DNA of 64,000 bases from Holophagales bacterium (GCA_016699405.1 CP064972.1:3069501-3133500), one strand, 5' to 3'. Positions 10,101 to 18,754 are shown, counted from the stretch's first letter. Numbers and translations are program-made. Notes: a model not told the origin generated them from the sequence alone.

Positions 10101-10566
10101 CTTCGGCAGCGACGAAGCGCGCCAACGTCGCCCAAGTTCCGCGGCCGTCGAAATCGTGGACCGGGTCTGTTGCCGATCTCAGAAGGAGGCCGCCTCCGAT
10201 AAGGGTGGCGAGCGAGACAAGGAACACCGAAGCTGGGCCTCCGCGTGCCGAGGAGCGCGACAGGAGGTTGGCTGGTGGCCCTCCTCGAAGGCGCCGTACT
10301 CGCTTCATCAGCAGGCCGAACAGGGCGGCCACCGAAGCCAGCGAGCCGGCCACCGACAAGATTCCGGCTCGATCGAGTCGCACCCACTCGGCGAGAGACA
10401 AAGACCAGAGTGCGATCGCAAGGAGTGCTTGTCCGACGAGGAAGGCATAGGCCGTTCGAAGGGTCAAGGACCGGTCGCGCAGCGCGCCAACTGAGGCGAG
10501 GACGCTCCAGCCGAGGAGCGCCATGAGAACTGGGCCGGCGAGGCCGGAAGTCAGCCTAAGGAGCAT
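7189..10566 (-). CDS. Very large membrane protein, apparent fusion of two GT-C-like modules
   Basis: 1125 residues from ATG 10566, with more than 20 hydrophobic segments. The first ~460 residues look like one GT-C module: an early loop with DFDGRGTWATLARF, then a YSDLPLACFLGG stretch. A soluble linker (about 470-500) is followed by a second module that starts afresh with GDPLLNLYFIKWGAQRI, PFFHPTQGTMTLSDHLLG and FRFDQLSHLQILLMPW. It ends in a soluble ~110-residue domain. The second half resembles a family normally encoded alone. The start overlaps the stop of the upstream 161-residue gene by 11 bp. TTG at 10590 is an upstream alternative. A role in sugar transfer at the outer face of the inner membrane is inferred from fold only. 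Confidence 0.7.
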   Translation of the reverse strand: MLLRLTSGLAGPVLMALLGWSVLASVGALRDRSLTLRTAYAFLVGQALLAIALWSLSLAEWVRLDRAGILSVAGSLASVAALFGLLMKRVRRLRGGPPANLLSRSSARGGPASVFLVSLATLIGGGLLLRSATDPVHDFDGRGTWATLARFVAAEETVLPRAFTDETIYVSHSHYPLMMPLGQVVSAALSRRSLALFSAAPLYALFYPVLLVLVFEGGRRLAGRQAATVTTLLASLLPVVASNPDGGAGGVYSDLPLACFLGGALLLAIERRFVATHAALAGLLFAGALLCKNEGMILVPVSLAGALLVRQRPLHHLAARFALGALPVAAAAGLLLAWRARIPGRFNENYLERLSLGNLLARLPQNLAGPAKEAVGMLFRFEDWGFFWSIVIASILLGLPQLRRRAPRPLLIAASSPLLIAATAYSVNPDLGLVRVTWNRLLIQVLVPILFLSATVTRGTLRRLRAWGSFERLARARNNLAEWAPASSPSSLRMTLRAALLLGVLTAAYLPSTFRQISSAVGPDWGDPLLNLYFIKWGAQRIAHGLSGFWTAPFFHPTQGTMTLSDHLLGPAAATWALGLVGVGPVAAYNLLLLFSFVGSGLATYWVLARSGTSRKAALFGGIALAFTHFRFDQLSHLQILLMPWIPLALWSFDRLLARPTVGRAALFFLFYALQVSGGTYLAYMLHFPLAILAVNRLFDRSSRSRLGERGAIAVLAATAFGCGVVALSFFLPYLRYASTLGIRRETIDIVPYAAVVWSWLTPTARSLVDGLGIGPPYRGENGLFPGFLPLALSVLGLPLLWRLCRGPRWYDLDRDARRLLLAGAGAVVLGLGFADFYTLTENDRPSWLRGLALHHYSRPSMVFFAGILLIAVALARSRRADRPDLGESDGGDLVGIDPIWIRGLLASGLVSTLLAHPIVFFTLRSWVPGMDGMRVPQRFWAFALPALALAAGVGLDAVTNALRSSAARRLLPLTACALLAAELAPKSFEWTPVASQTDLPKSSQFLRDEPTVRGVLVLPLFGDHREAERMWLASFHGKPIANGYSGFLPASYRAFQERFDPFPVSDDLHDLRRLGLSHLEVHWDLFEASTRRTAFDRISAAERAGVLKVVFEEEPVVIYVLPDD

Positions 10567-11041
10567 TGGCCCCGGCGAGCCAGCTCTCAAGGTCTGCCGA
10601 AGTCCAGAGCTCGGGCGGCTCGGAATCTGGTTGGGCGACGACTATCCAGAGCCCTTCGGCGACTAGCTCGCGCGCCAAATCGGGTCTCCGGCGAACCTCT
10701 TCCAACGAACCGAGGTACAGCGGGCGGCGTGGTGCGAGGTCGTAACGCACCCAGAAGGCCCCTCCGTCGCGGAGATCGACGGCGTCAGCCAGCCCATACC
10801 TGTCTCGCGATGGGATTCGAAGCGAGATCGTCCCGATCGCCGCGGCGTATTCCTTTCCGCGGACGCGCTCCAGCGCCTGTGAGGGCGACTCTGAGGCGTG
10901 AAGGAACGACTCGATCCAGTTCGTCACCGATGGGGTGAGTACTCTGACTACACTGAATCCGAATGCGGTCGCGAACAGACTGATGACGACGATCCCGAGA
11001 CCCGACCAACCCGGGGCGGGTGCCGCTCCGGGTCTGGTCAC
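10556..11041 (-). CDS. Single-pass membrane protein of unknown function
   Basis: 161 residues. One N-terminal membrane helix (about 14-35) is followed by a ~120-residue soluble domain, probably periplasmic. That domain ends in LWIVVAQPDSEPPELW, resembling the soluble C-terminal tails of GT-C proteins, so it may be a partner of the large membrane protein encoded next. The GTG start overlaps the stop of the upstream protease gene (GTGA), and its end overlaps the downstream start by 11 bp. All three genes are therefore probably one transcript. No family recognised. Confidence 0.6.
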   Translation of the reverse strand: MTRPGAAPAPGWSGLGIVVISLFATAFGFSVVRVLTPSVTNWIESFLHASESPSQALERVRGKEYAAAIGTISLRIPSRDRYGLADAVDLRDGGAFWVRYDLAPRRPLYLGSLEEVRRRPDLARELVAEGLWIVVAQPDSEPPELWTSADLESWLAGANAP

Positions 11042-13020
11042 TTCGGGAAGCTGGTCGTGTCAATTCCGCCGCAGTAGTTGCCGGCCGGGTTGAGGTAATT
11101 CCGGCTGACGCCGCGTACTGTATCGGTCACACGGAGGGTGTACTCGATGTTCGACAGCGATCCGTAGAGCACGAGGAACTTGTCGCCGAAGTCGAGTGTC
11201 TTGACCAGGATCTCGAGGTTGGCCGGATCGGTAAACGAGAAGGCTCCGGTCAGCGTCGACAGCCGGCGGGCGCCGCCCGTTCCGCTGGTGCTGTTGAACT
11301 GGTTGCGCCAGTCGACGGTGAGGCGGAAGCGGCCATCGAGCAGGCAGAGCGTCGTCGGCGAGTCGGAGCAGCTTCCGGCCCGTTCGAGCAGGGACCTGTC
11401 TTCGCTGAGCCCTGCCGGAGCGGTGAGCGCCGCTGCCTTGGAGAAGTCCGGGTCGATCGCGCCGCAGTCGCCCGTGGTGTTCGTGTAGGTCTTGGTGCGC
11501 CCGGTGACCGTGTCGGTAACCTTGAGCTGGAAGTTGAGGTTGGTCAACTGGCCGTAGAAGACCTTGATCTCGGTGCCGAAATCGAGCACCTTGACGATGA
11601 GCTCGATGTTCGACGGGTCGTCGAAATAGAAGAAGCCGGACAGATCGGTGTTGGTGACCGCGCCGCCGACACCGGAACGGCCGTTGAACTGGTTCTGCCA
11701 GGAGACCGAGACCTGGAAGCGCCTGTTCAGCAGGCAGAGCACGCTGCCGCCAGCGCCGCAGGTGGGAACGCCGCCGCCGACGGTGTAGAGCGCCCGCAGG
11801 GCCAGGATGTCGTCGCTGTTGAGCTGGCCGCCGCGCCCGTCGTTGTGGATGTAGGCGTACATCAACGCCTGCTTGAGCGTGCTGTCGGTCTCGGTCTTCG
11901 ACTCGCTCGCGTGGCCGAGGCCCAGGTTGTGCCCCATCTCGTGGGCGAACAGCTCTTCGGCAGCCTTGCTCGCATTGCCGCTGCGTTCGAAGAAACAGGA
12001 GATCCCGTCGTTGGTGACGATGTCGCCGCCCTGGATGCGGATGAACGTCCTGCCGCCGAACTGCCCGGTGGTCGAGGTCGAGTACCACGGCCCGCCGAAG
12101 GCGAGCGTGCCGCCGCCGGTGCAGCTGAAGGTGTCCTCGATCTCGGCGCTCGGGTCGTTGAAGAGGATCGTGTTGACGCCGTCGTAGGTGTCGAGGCCGC
12201 CGGTAAGCGCCGTGGTGCCGCCGTAGACCAGGTTGATCGGCGTCGAGGTCTCGTTGTTCCAATCGCGCAACGCCTGCTGGAACTCGGCGAAGCCGCCGCC
12301 GGTGAGCCCTTGCTGGCCGTCCTGGTAGGCCAGATAGGTGACCGATCCGCCGACGTCGAACTGGAACCAGCGGAGGTTCAAGCCGTTCTCCTCGAAGAGC
12401 GTGAAGCGCTCGACGAGCGTCTCGACCTGCTGCGGCTCGACGGCGACGAAGTACTGCGGCCGGCGGGCGATCCCCGCGGCGCGATCGGCGACCCAGTCGG
12501 CGAAGCGGTCGAAATCGCGGACACGCTTGAAATCGCGACTGGCCTCGCGGTCGCCGAGCGAGAGCTCGCTCGCTTCACGCGCGTCGCGAAATGCCACCGG
12601 GCGCTCGTCGATCTCCATCCGGTGGAAGGCCCCCTGGAGGAGATGGAGCACGTGGTAAGCCCCGCTGTTTCCCCGCCGCAGGAAGAGGAGCGCCGACTCC
12701 CCGTCGGCGAACGACGGAGCACCCCAGATCCGCTGACCGACACCGTCCTTGCGCACTCCGCCCGGGACCTCGACGGTCAAGGCGGCGGAGGGGTCGTCGC
12801 CCTTGAGGAGCCGCTCGACGACGACGCGATAGCGCGTCATCGGGCGCCCTTCGCCTTCCGGTGCCAGCCGCTCTTCCACCCGAACGACGGCGATCAAATC
12901 GGCCTGCGCGGTCAGGTCGGCGTCCGAGACGGCGACGAACGAGGTCGCGGAGGCGGCTCCGGCGACGAGCAGGGGGGCGAGGGCGGCGGCGAGGCGGGCG
13001 AGGCAGGAGATGCGGGGCAT
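11038..13020 (-). CDS. Secreted matrixin-like zinc metalloprotease with two C-terminal beta repeats
   Basis: 660 residues. A signal peptide (1-25) is followed by a ~190-residue N-terminal region and the protease domain. The zinc site HEMGHNLGLGH fits HExxHxxGxxH of metzincins. A downstream LMYAYIH may serve as the Met-turn. The C-terminus carries two ~130-residue repeats, each with LCLL.-RF, a W.NQFN segment, an F..P.N.E..VK.LDFG segment, and a TDTV..-Y.N..G..C end. This repeat is widespread in secreted proteins of some Acidobacteriota and is probably a cell-surface or substrate-binding module. I chose ATG 13020 for its TGAGGAAG ribosome site and immediate signal peptide. The frame extends upstream to 13086 without a signal. 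Confidence 0.85.
   Translation of the reverse strand: MPRISCLARLAAALAPLLVAGAASATSFVAVSDADLTAQADLIAVVRVEERLAPEGEGRPMTRYRVVVERLLKGDDPSAALTVEVPGGVRKDGVGQRIWGAPSFADGESALLFLRRGNSGAYHVLHLLQGAFHRMEIDERPVAFRDAREASELSLGDREASRDFKRVRDFDRFADWVADRAAGIARRPQYFVAVEPQQVETLVERFTLFEENGLNLRWFQFDVGGSVTYLAYQDGQQGLTGGGFAEFQQALRDWNNETSTPINLVYGGTTALTGGLDTYDGVNTILFNDPSAEIEDTFSCTGGGTLAFGGPWYSTSTTGQFGGRTFIRIQGGDIVTNDGISCFFERSGNASKAAEELFAHEMGHNLGLGHASESKTETDSTLKQALMYAYIHNDGRGGQLNSDDILALRALYTVGGGVPTCGAGGSVLCLLNRRFQVSVSWQNQFNGRSGVGGAVTNTDLSGFFYFDDPSNIELIVKVLDFGTEIKVFYGQLTNLNFQLKVTDTVTGRTKTYTNTTGDCGAIDPDFSKAAALTAPAGLSEDRSLLERAGSCSDSPTTLCLLDGRFRLTVDWRNQFNSTSGTGGARRLSTLTGAFSFTDPANLEILVKTLDFGDKFLVLYGSLSNIEYTLRVTDTVRGVSRNYLNPAGNYCGGIDTTSFPK
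11050..11770 (-). repeat. Two tandem ~130-residue protein repeats in the metalloprotease
   Basis: Repeat one spans roughly 11460-11765 and repeat two roughly 11050-11375. They share the pattern LCLL.-RF, W.NQFN, G.GGA, F.F.DP.N.E, K.LDFG, YG.L.N and TDTV.G. They are diverged at DNA level, so the duplication is old. Confidence 0.7.
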
Positions 13021-13231
13021 GGGCTTCCTCAAGGTCTCGCGGCAAGTTACGTGACCGGCCGCAGGGCTGTCAATTCCGCCGTGCATCGCACTCGCGTCGC
13101 GCCCCGGTCATCGCTCGGCTGGCCGGGAATCGACGCCGGCCGGTCCAGTAGAATCGAGCGGCGTCGCGCCTCGGGAGCCGCCCTCCGCTGCCGTGTCGAC
13201 CGGAATCGGGTCTTGTCCGTAGGAGAGGGAG

Positions 13232-14182
13232 ATGACTCTTTCGCTCAGTCCCCCCGAGGTGGCCGCCGCCATCCGGCGCCTCGAGGAGAACGTCGCCCGC
13301 GTCGTGCGGGGCAAGCCCGAGGCGATCCGGCTCTCGCTCGTCTGCCTCATGGCTCGTGGCCACGTTCTGCTCGAGGACGTCCCCGGAGTCGGCAAGACCA
13401 CCCTCGCCCAGGCCCTGGCCCGCTCGCTCGGGCTCGAGTACCAGCGCATCCAGTTCACCTCCGACCTGCTCCCGTCCGACATCATCGGCGTCTCGATCTT
13501 CAATCAGCGGCGCGAGGCGTTCGAGTTCGTCCAGGGACCGCTCTTTGCCAACATCGTGCTGGCCGACGAGATCAACCGGGCGACGCCCAAGACGCAGTCG
13601 GCCCTGCTCGAGGCGATGAGCGAGCGGCGCGTCTCCGTGGAGCGCCAGCGCCATGCGCTGCCCGAGCCGTTCCTCGTCCTGGCGACGCAGAACCCGCACG
13701 AGTACATCGGCACGTTCCCGCTCCCCGAGTCGCAGCTCGACCGCTTCGAGATGTCGCTGCGCCTCGGCTACCCGCCGCGGCGGGAGGAGCGGGATCTGCT
13801 GCTCTCGGGCGGCGTCGAGCGCACCCTCGCCGAGCTCCCCGCGGTGCTCGGACCCGACGAGCTCGCGGCGCTGCAGCGGCTGGTTCCCGAGGTGCGGCTG
13901 GCCGAGAAGATCGCCGACTACGTGCTCGAGCTCTGCGAGGCGACGCGGCGCGGCGAGGAGTTTCAGCTCGGCGTCTCGACGCGCGCGGCGCAGGGGCTCT
14001 GTCGCGCCGCGCAAGCCCTGGCGATTTGCGAAGGGCGCGACTTCGTCGTCCCCGACGACGTCCAGCGCCTCGTCGTGCCGGTCCTCGGCCACCGGGTCGT
14101 GCTGCGGCGGGGAAGCGGCAGCGGCGACCCGGCGCGCCGGGCACTCGAGCAGCTGGTGGCCGGCCTCCCGGTTCCGCTCTGA
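13232..14182 (+). CDS. MoxR-family AAA+ ATPase
   Basis: 316 residues. MoxR ATPases act as chaperones that help assemble or activate partner complexes, typically with a DUF58 protein and often a transglutaminase or VWA protein. Seen here: Walker A GVGKTTLAQ (residues ~50-58), Walker B NIVLADEINRA, sensor 1 LATQNP, and the family region GTFPLPESQLDRF. ATG 13232 has a strong AGGAGAGGG ribosome site. It is the first gene of a three-gene operon with the DUF58 and TgpA-type genes downstream. The divergent upstream region (13021-13231) contains no other gene. Confidence 0.93.
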   Translation: MTLSLSPPEVAAAIRRLEENVARVVRGKPEAIRLSLVCLMARGHVLLEDVPGVGKTTLAQALARSLGLEYQRIQFTSDLLPSDIIGVSIFNQRREAFEFVQGPLFANIVLADEINRATPKTQSALLEAMSERRVSVERQRHALPEPFLVLATQNPHEYIGTFPLPESQLDRFEMSLRLGYPPRREERDLLLSGGVERTLAELPAVLGPDELAALQRLVPEVRLAEKIADYVLELCEATRRGEEFQLGVSTRAAQGLCRAAQALAICEGRDFVVPDDVQRLVVPVLGHRVVLRRGSGSGDPARRALEQLVAGLPVPL

Positions 14183-14195
14183 CCCGGCAGGCGGA

Positions 14196-15293
14196 ATGAC
14201 GTCGGTCGCCGTCGCTTCGCTCGACACGTCGGTTCGCCGCTCGCTGGGAAGGGCGGCGAGGATCCGCGCCGCCGCGGTGCGTCTGCGGAGCTGGTTCGCC
14301 TCCCGCCCGGCGCCGGAGGGGATCCGCATCACCCGCGTCGGCTTGAGCTACTTGCTGCTCGCCGTGCTGGTGGCCGCCGCCGCGGCCAACACCGGCAACA
14401 ATGCGCTCTACATGGTCCTGGCGTCGATGCTCGGATTGCTGGTCGTCTCGGGTCTGTCGTCGCGCGCCAACCTGCGCCGGCTGGCCATCGACCTCGAGCT
14501 GCCGGAGGAGGTGTTCGCCCGCCGTCCCTCCCTCGCCGGGTTCACCGTGCAGCATCGAGGCAAGTGGCTGCCGCGCTGGCTGCTGCAGATCACCGTCGAC
14601 GGTTCGGGTCGGGCGCGGCTCGTCCCCTTCCTGGTGCCGGGCGGACGGGCGCGCGGCAGGGTCGAGCTGCTTTTCCCGCGACGAGGCCGGCAGCGGCTGC
14701 GCTCGGCCCATGTCGCCAGCCTCTTCCCCCTCGGGCTCTTCCGGAAGGGGTTGCGCTACCCGCTCGACCGCGAGCTGCTGATCTACCCCGAGCTTTTCCC
14801 GGCCGGCGGGGTCGAGCTCGATCGCGGCGGGTTGTCGGGTGAGGAGTCGTCGCGTCGCGCCGGTTGGGGGCACGAGCTGCACGGGCTGCGGGCCTTCCGG
14901 ACGGGCGACGACCCGCGCTCGATCCACTGGAAGCAGACGGCCCGGCTGGGTAGCCTGGTCTTCACCGAGCGCGAGGCCGAGGAGACGTTGCGCCTCTCGA
15001 TTCTGCTCGACAACGCGATCGGCGCCCGGCCGGAAGCGGCGCTCGCGGCGCGCTTCGAGGTGCTGGTGAGCGAGGCGGCGACCGCGGCCGTCGACCATCT
15101 CGCCCGCGGCTACGACGTCGAGCTGGTGACCCGCGACCGCTTCCTGCCCTTCGCCGGCGGTCCGCGGCAGCGGCGGACGATTCTCGAGACGCTGGCGCTG
15201 CTCGGCCCCGTGCCGGTCGTCCGCGGTGAGCTCGCGGCGAGCGACCCGGCGGCTCGGCAGCTCCGCCTGGCGGCGCCGGGAGGCGGTCGGTGA
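14196..15293 (+). CDS. DUF58-domain membrane protein, MoxR partner
   Basis: 365 residues from ATG 14196, 13 bp after the MoxR gene, with a GGCAGGCGG ribosome site. Two membrane helices (about 50-68 and 72-90) are followed by a beta-rich region and the DUF58 signature HELHGLRAFRTGDDPRSIHWKQTAR (in two overlapping pieces), ending in a VWA-like C-terminal part. Family members are encoded with MoxR and transglutaminase proteins and are thought to form a membrane complex, but the substrate is unknown. The GTGA overlap with the next gene indicates coupling. Confidence 0.9.
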   Translation: MTSVAVASLDTSVRRSLGRAARIRAAAVRLRSWFASRPAPEGIRITRVGLSYLLLAVLVAAAAANTGNNALYMVLASMLGLLVVSGLSSRANLRRLAIDLELPEEVFARRPSLAGFTVQHRGKWLPRWLLQITVDGSGRARLVPFLVPGGRARGRVELLFPRRGRQRLRSAHVASLFPLGLFRKGLRYPLDRELLIYPELFPAGGVELDRGGLSGEESSRRAGWGHELHGLRAFRTGDDPRSIHWKQTARLGSLVFTEREAEETLRLSILLDNAIGARPEAALAARFEVLVSEAATAAVDHLARGYDVELVTRDRFLPFAGGPRQRRTILETLALLGPVPVVRGELAASDPAARQLRLAAPGGGR

Positions 15294-17380
15294 CCTTCGC
15301 GCGCGAGAAGCGACTCTGGCTCGGAGCGCTGTCCCTCCTGGCTCCGTTGCCCCTGCCGCTCAACGGGGCGGCGGCCTGGGCAGCGGTCGCGCTCTTCGGG
15401 CTCGCCGTCGCCGTGCAGCTCCGCCGCGCCTGGTTGGGGCGGGAGAGCTGGTTGCCGAACTGGGCGCTCAACGCGCTGGGGTTCGCCTACCTGCCGGTGC
15501 TGATCGCCGAGGCGCTGGCCTTCGGAAGGTCGCAGCCGCTGCGACCGGTCGTCCACCTGATCCTCTTCGCGCTCGCCGCGAAGCTCTTCTCGTTGCGCCG
15601 CGAGCGGGACAAGTGGCAGGCGCTCGTCGGCGTCTTCTTCCTCTTCCTTTCGGCGATGGCCACCAGCGTCCATCCGTCGGTGGTGCTCTATCTCGTCGCC
15701 TTCCTGGCGCTCGCCGTGGTGGCGCTCTTGCGCTTCGCCTTCCTGCACCTGCTGGCAAGCTTCGGCCACCAGGAGCTGCCGGCGACGCCGTTCCCCGTCG
15801 GACGCTTCCTCGTGCTCGCTGTCGGCGGCACCCTCCTCGCCGCCGTGCCGCTCTTCGCCATCCTGCCGCGCGTGCGGACCCCGCTCGTCACCGCGCCCGC
15901 CGGGTTCACCGGTCCGCCGGACCGGACCGCGGGCTTCTCCGACGAGATGAGCCTCGACCTCATCGGCCGGATCCGCGAGAACACCGCGGTCGCCTTGCGC
16001 CTGGTGCCGGCGCGGCAGACGCCGCGTCCCGAGTCGATCCGCCTCAAGGCCGCCACCTACGAGCGCTGGGAAGGGCGGTCGTGGGGGCGTTCGCCGCGCG
16101 AGGAGGGGATCCTGCCCGAGCGCTTCCTCGGCTTCCGGCTCGCTCCGGGGGAGCCGGTGGGGGAGATGCGGATCTTCCTCGAGCCGCTCGGTACCACCGG
16201 GCTCGCTCTGCCGGTCGAGACGATCGCCGTCGACGCCGACCTGCCGACCCTCGATGTCGACCGCGGTGGCGCGGCGCTGCTGCGTTTCGCGCCGACGCGC
16301 CAGGTCGAGTACGTCGCTCTCCTCGGCCCACGACCGCTGAGCGCCGCCGTGGAGCCGGAGGCCGACGACCCGACGCTCGATCGCGCCGGCGTCACGCCGG
16401 AGATCGCCGAGTTGGCGGGGCGTTGGGCGGGGGAGGGAACGCCGCTCGTTCAGGCCGGGCGGCTCGAGGCGCGGTTCCACCGTGAGCTGCGCTACTCGAC
16501 GGCGTTCGTCGGGCGCGGCGGAGCGGATCCGATCGGCGACTTCCTCTTCCGCACCCGCGAAGGCCACTGCGAGTACTTCGCTTCGGCGATGGTACTGACG
16601 CTGCGTGCCCGCGGCATCCCGGCGCGGCTGGTGACCGGCTTCTACGGGGCCGAGGAGAGCCTCTGGGAGTCGGCGCTGATCGTCCGCCAGAGCAACGCGC
16701 ACGCCTGGGTCGAGGCGTACGTCGACGGCCGCTGGCAGGTCTTCGACCCGACACCGCCGTCCGGCATGCCCGGCGCGTCGCCGGCCGACTTCCTGCTCTA
16801 TGCCCGGCAGGCGCTCGACGGGCTGGTCTTCCAGTGGGACCGCTACGTGTTGGGCTTCGACTTCGACGACCAGGTGGGTCTGATCGGTGCGTTGCGCGCC
16901 GCCTGGGATCGTCTGATGGAGCAACTGCGCCGGCCGGAGCCGCCACCGGCCGCTCCCACGACGCCGGTCGTGGTCCCGGCCGGTGGTGCCAGCGGTGCCG
17001 CGCCGGCCTGGGGACGACGAGCGCTTGTCCTCACGGCCGTGCTGTCGCCGGTGGCCGCGGCGGCGGTGGTCTGGTTCGCACGGCGGCGCCGTGCCGCGTG
17101 GACGGCAACCGACGGTTACTCTCGTCTGCGCCGCTCGCTGCGCAGTGCCGGCCTGCGGGTCGGCGCTTCCGTGCCGCCTCTGGCGCTCGCCGACGCCGCA
17201 GCGGCACGATTTCCGCAGGTCGCCGCGCCGGTCACCGAGTTGGTCGCGCTCTATCTGCGCGAGAGCTTTGCCGGCTGCGCGGCGACCGAGGAGGAGCTGG
17301 CGCGAGCGCGCTCCGGTCTGGCCACGATCGACCGGGCGCTCGCCCTGGCTCGCCGCGCTCGCCGTCGCGGCAACCGGTGA
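15290..17380 (+). CDS. TgpA-like membrane transglutaminase
   Basis: 696 residues. The N-terminal third has about six membrane helices (DUF3488/TgpA type). A periplasmic transglutaminase-like domain follows with catalytic cysteine in GHCEYFASAM, histidine in SNAHAWVEAY and aspartate in VFDPTPP. A single helix (about 575-595) and a soluble C-terminal tail with a DUF4129-like YLRESFAG region complete it. It probably modifies or cleaves cell-envelope proteins or peptides. The GTG start overlaps the DUF58 stop (GTGA). MoxR - DUF58 - TgpA is a widespread gene order. Confidence 0.92.
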   Translation: MTFAREKRLWLGALSLLAPLPLPLNGAAAWAAVALFGLAVAVQLRRAWLGRESWLPNWALNALGFAYLPVLIAEALAFGRSQPLRPVVHLILFALAAKLFSLRRERDKWQALVGVFFLFLSAMATSVHPSVVLYLVAFLALAVVALLRFAFLHLLASFGHQELPATPFPVGRFLVLAVGGTLLAAVPLFAILPRVRTPLVTAPAGFTGPPDRTAGFSDEMSLDLIGRIRENTAVALRLVPARQTPRPESIRLKAATYERWEGRSWGRSPREEGILPERFLGFRLAPGEPVGEMRIFLEPLGTTGLALPVETIAVDADLPTLDVDRGGAALLRFAPTRQVEYVALLGPRPLSAAVEPEADDPTLDRAGVTPEIAELAGRWAGEGTPLVQAGRLEARFHRELRYSTAFVGRGGADPIGDFLFRTREGHCEYFASAMVLTLRARGIPARLVTGFYGAEESLWESALIVRQSNAHAWVEAYVDGRWQVFDPTPPSGMPGASPADFLLYARQALDGLVFQWDRYVLGFDFDDQVGLIGALRAAWDRLMEQLRRPEPPPAAPTTPVVVPAGGASGAAPAWGRRALVLTAVLSPVAAAAVVWFARRRRAAWTATDGYSRLRRSLRSAGLRVGASVPPLALADAAAARFPQVAAPVTELVALYLRESFAGCAATEEELARARSGLATIDRALALARRARRRGNR

Positions 17381-17470
17381 CGCGGTGCGCCCCGGCGAGT
17401 CACCTTTCACGACCCCGCGGGTCTGCGACGCGATAGCATCCGCACGAATGTCCCGAGAGGAGAGGGAACG

Positions 17471-18535
17471 ATGGGAGAGATTGCCAAGATCACGCAGTTG
17501 CTCGGCGCCGAGGCCGAGAGTCTGCTGAGCCACCGCTGTGCGGGAGTGCCGAAGGAGACGATCCGCATCCCCGGGCCGGACCAGGTCGACGCCTGTTTCG
17601 CCGTCTCGGACCGCATTCCCCCGGTGCTGGTCAATCTGCAGCGAATTCACGGGACCGGGCGCCTGGCGGGGACCGGCTACGTCTCGATCCTGCCGGTCGA
17701 CCAGGGGATCGAGCACTCGGCCGCTGCCTCGTTCGCGCCGGAGCCGGTGTATTTCGACCCGGAGAACATCGTGCGGCTGGCGATCGAGGGGGGCTGCAAC
17801 GCGGTGGCCTGCACGCTCGGCGGGCTCGGGCTGGTGGCCCGGAAGTTCGCGCACAAGATCCCGTTCGTGGTGAAGATCAACCACAACCAGCTTCTGACCT
17901 ACCCGAACGGGGCGCGGCAGACGATGTTCGCGCAGATCGAGCAGTGCTGGGACATGGGGGCCGCGGCCGTCGGTGCGACGATCTACTTCGGCTCCGACGA
18001 CGCCGACCGCGAGATCGAGGAGGTCGGTCAGGCCTTCGCCGCGGCGCACGAGCTCGGGATGGCCACCATTCTCTGGTGCTATCTGCGCAACCCCAGCTTC
18101 AAGCAGGGCGATGTCGACCACCACACGGCGGCTGACCTGACCGCGCAGGCGAACCATCTCGGCGTGACCCTCGGGGCCGACATCATCAAGCAGAAGCTGC
18201 CGACCCACAACGGCGGCTACAACGCCTTCAAGGGTTTCGGCAAGACGCACAAGAAGGTCTATGGCACGCTGGTGGCCGAGCATCCGATCGACTACGTGCG
18301 CTGGCAGGTGGTCAACTGCTACATGGGCAAGATCGGCATGATCAACTCCGGCGGCGCCTCCTCCGGCGAGAGCGACCTCGCCGAAGCGGTGCGCACGGCG
18401 GTCATCAACAAGCGCGGCGGCGGCATGGGCCTCATCTCCGGTCGCAAGGCGTTCCAGCGCCCGATGAAGGAAGGTGCCGCCCTCCTTCACGCCATCCAGG
18501 ACGTCTACCTCACGTCCGAGGTCACCATCGCCTGA
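17471..18535 (+). CDS. fbaB: Class I fructose-bisphosphate aldolase, FbaB type
   Basis: 354 residues, colinear over the whole length with E. coli FbaB (DhnA family). It cleaves fructose 1,6-bisphosphate to dihydroxyacetone phosphate and glyceraldehyde 3-phosphate through a Schiff-base lysine. Conserved blocks are LLSHRC, RLAGTGYVSILPVDQGIEHS, FVVKINHNQLL, GATIYFGS, GADIIKQKLP (Schiff-base lysine region), INSGGASSGE and GGMGLISGRKAF. The ATG follows GAGGAGAGGGAACG. The gene stands alone and is followed at once by a strong hairpin. Confidence 0.96.
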   Translation: MGEIAKITQLLGAEAESLLSHRCAGVPKETIRIPGPDQVDACFAVSDRIPPVLVNLQRIHGTGRLAGTGYVSILPVDQGIEHSAAASFAPEPVYFDPENIVRLAIEGGCNAVACTLGGLGLVARKFAHKIPFVVKINHNQLLTYPNGARQTMFAQIEQCWDMGAAAVGATIYFGSDDADREIEEVGQAFAAAHELGMATILWCYLRNPSFKQGDVDHHTAADLTAQANHLGVTLGADIIKQKLPTHNGGYNAFKGFGKTHKKVYGTLVAEHPIDYVRWQVVNCYMGKIGMINSGGASSGESDLAEAVRTAVINKRGGGMGLISGRKAFQRPMKEGAALLHAIQDVYLTSEVTIA

Positions 18536-18541
18536 CCCTTC

Positions 18542-18586
18542 CGCGCGAGCGGGGGCTCCGCCAGCCGGGCGAGCCCCGCTCGCGCG
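18542..18586 (+). terminator. Strong hairpin after fbaB
   Basis: It starts 7 bases after the aldolase stop. The arms 18542-18558 and 18571-18586 pair over 16 bp with one bulged G and a 12-base loop. It is very GC-rich with no T-run, but its position and stability fit a terminator. Confidence 0.7.
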
Positions 18587-18754
18587 AGGCGCTCGACCAG
18601 CGCACGAATCGCGAAACGCACCTCGACCGAGCGGCAGGAGCCGCATCGGTCCAGCGAAAGGGCAGTTGGTCGCTGTTCGCAGGGTGCGACCTGTGCCGGG
18701 TCCCTCGTCAAGGAAGCCCTGGCGCAGCACTGACAACGCAATGACCATGTCGTG

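Noticed and set aside
11020..14199. A 1059-codon plus-strand frame
   Set aside because: Antisense to the metalloprotease and out of frame with the MoxR gene. No domain recognised.
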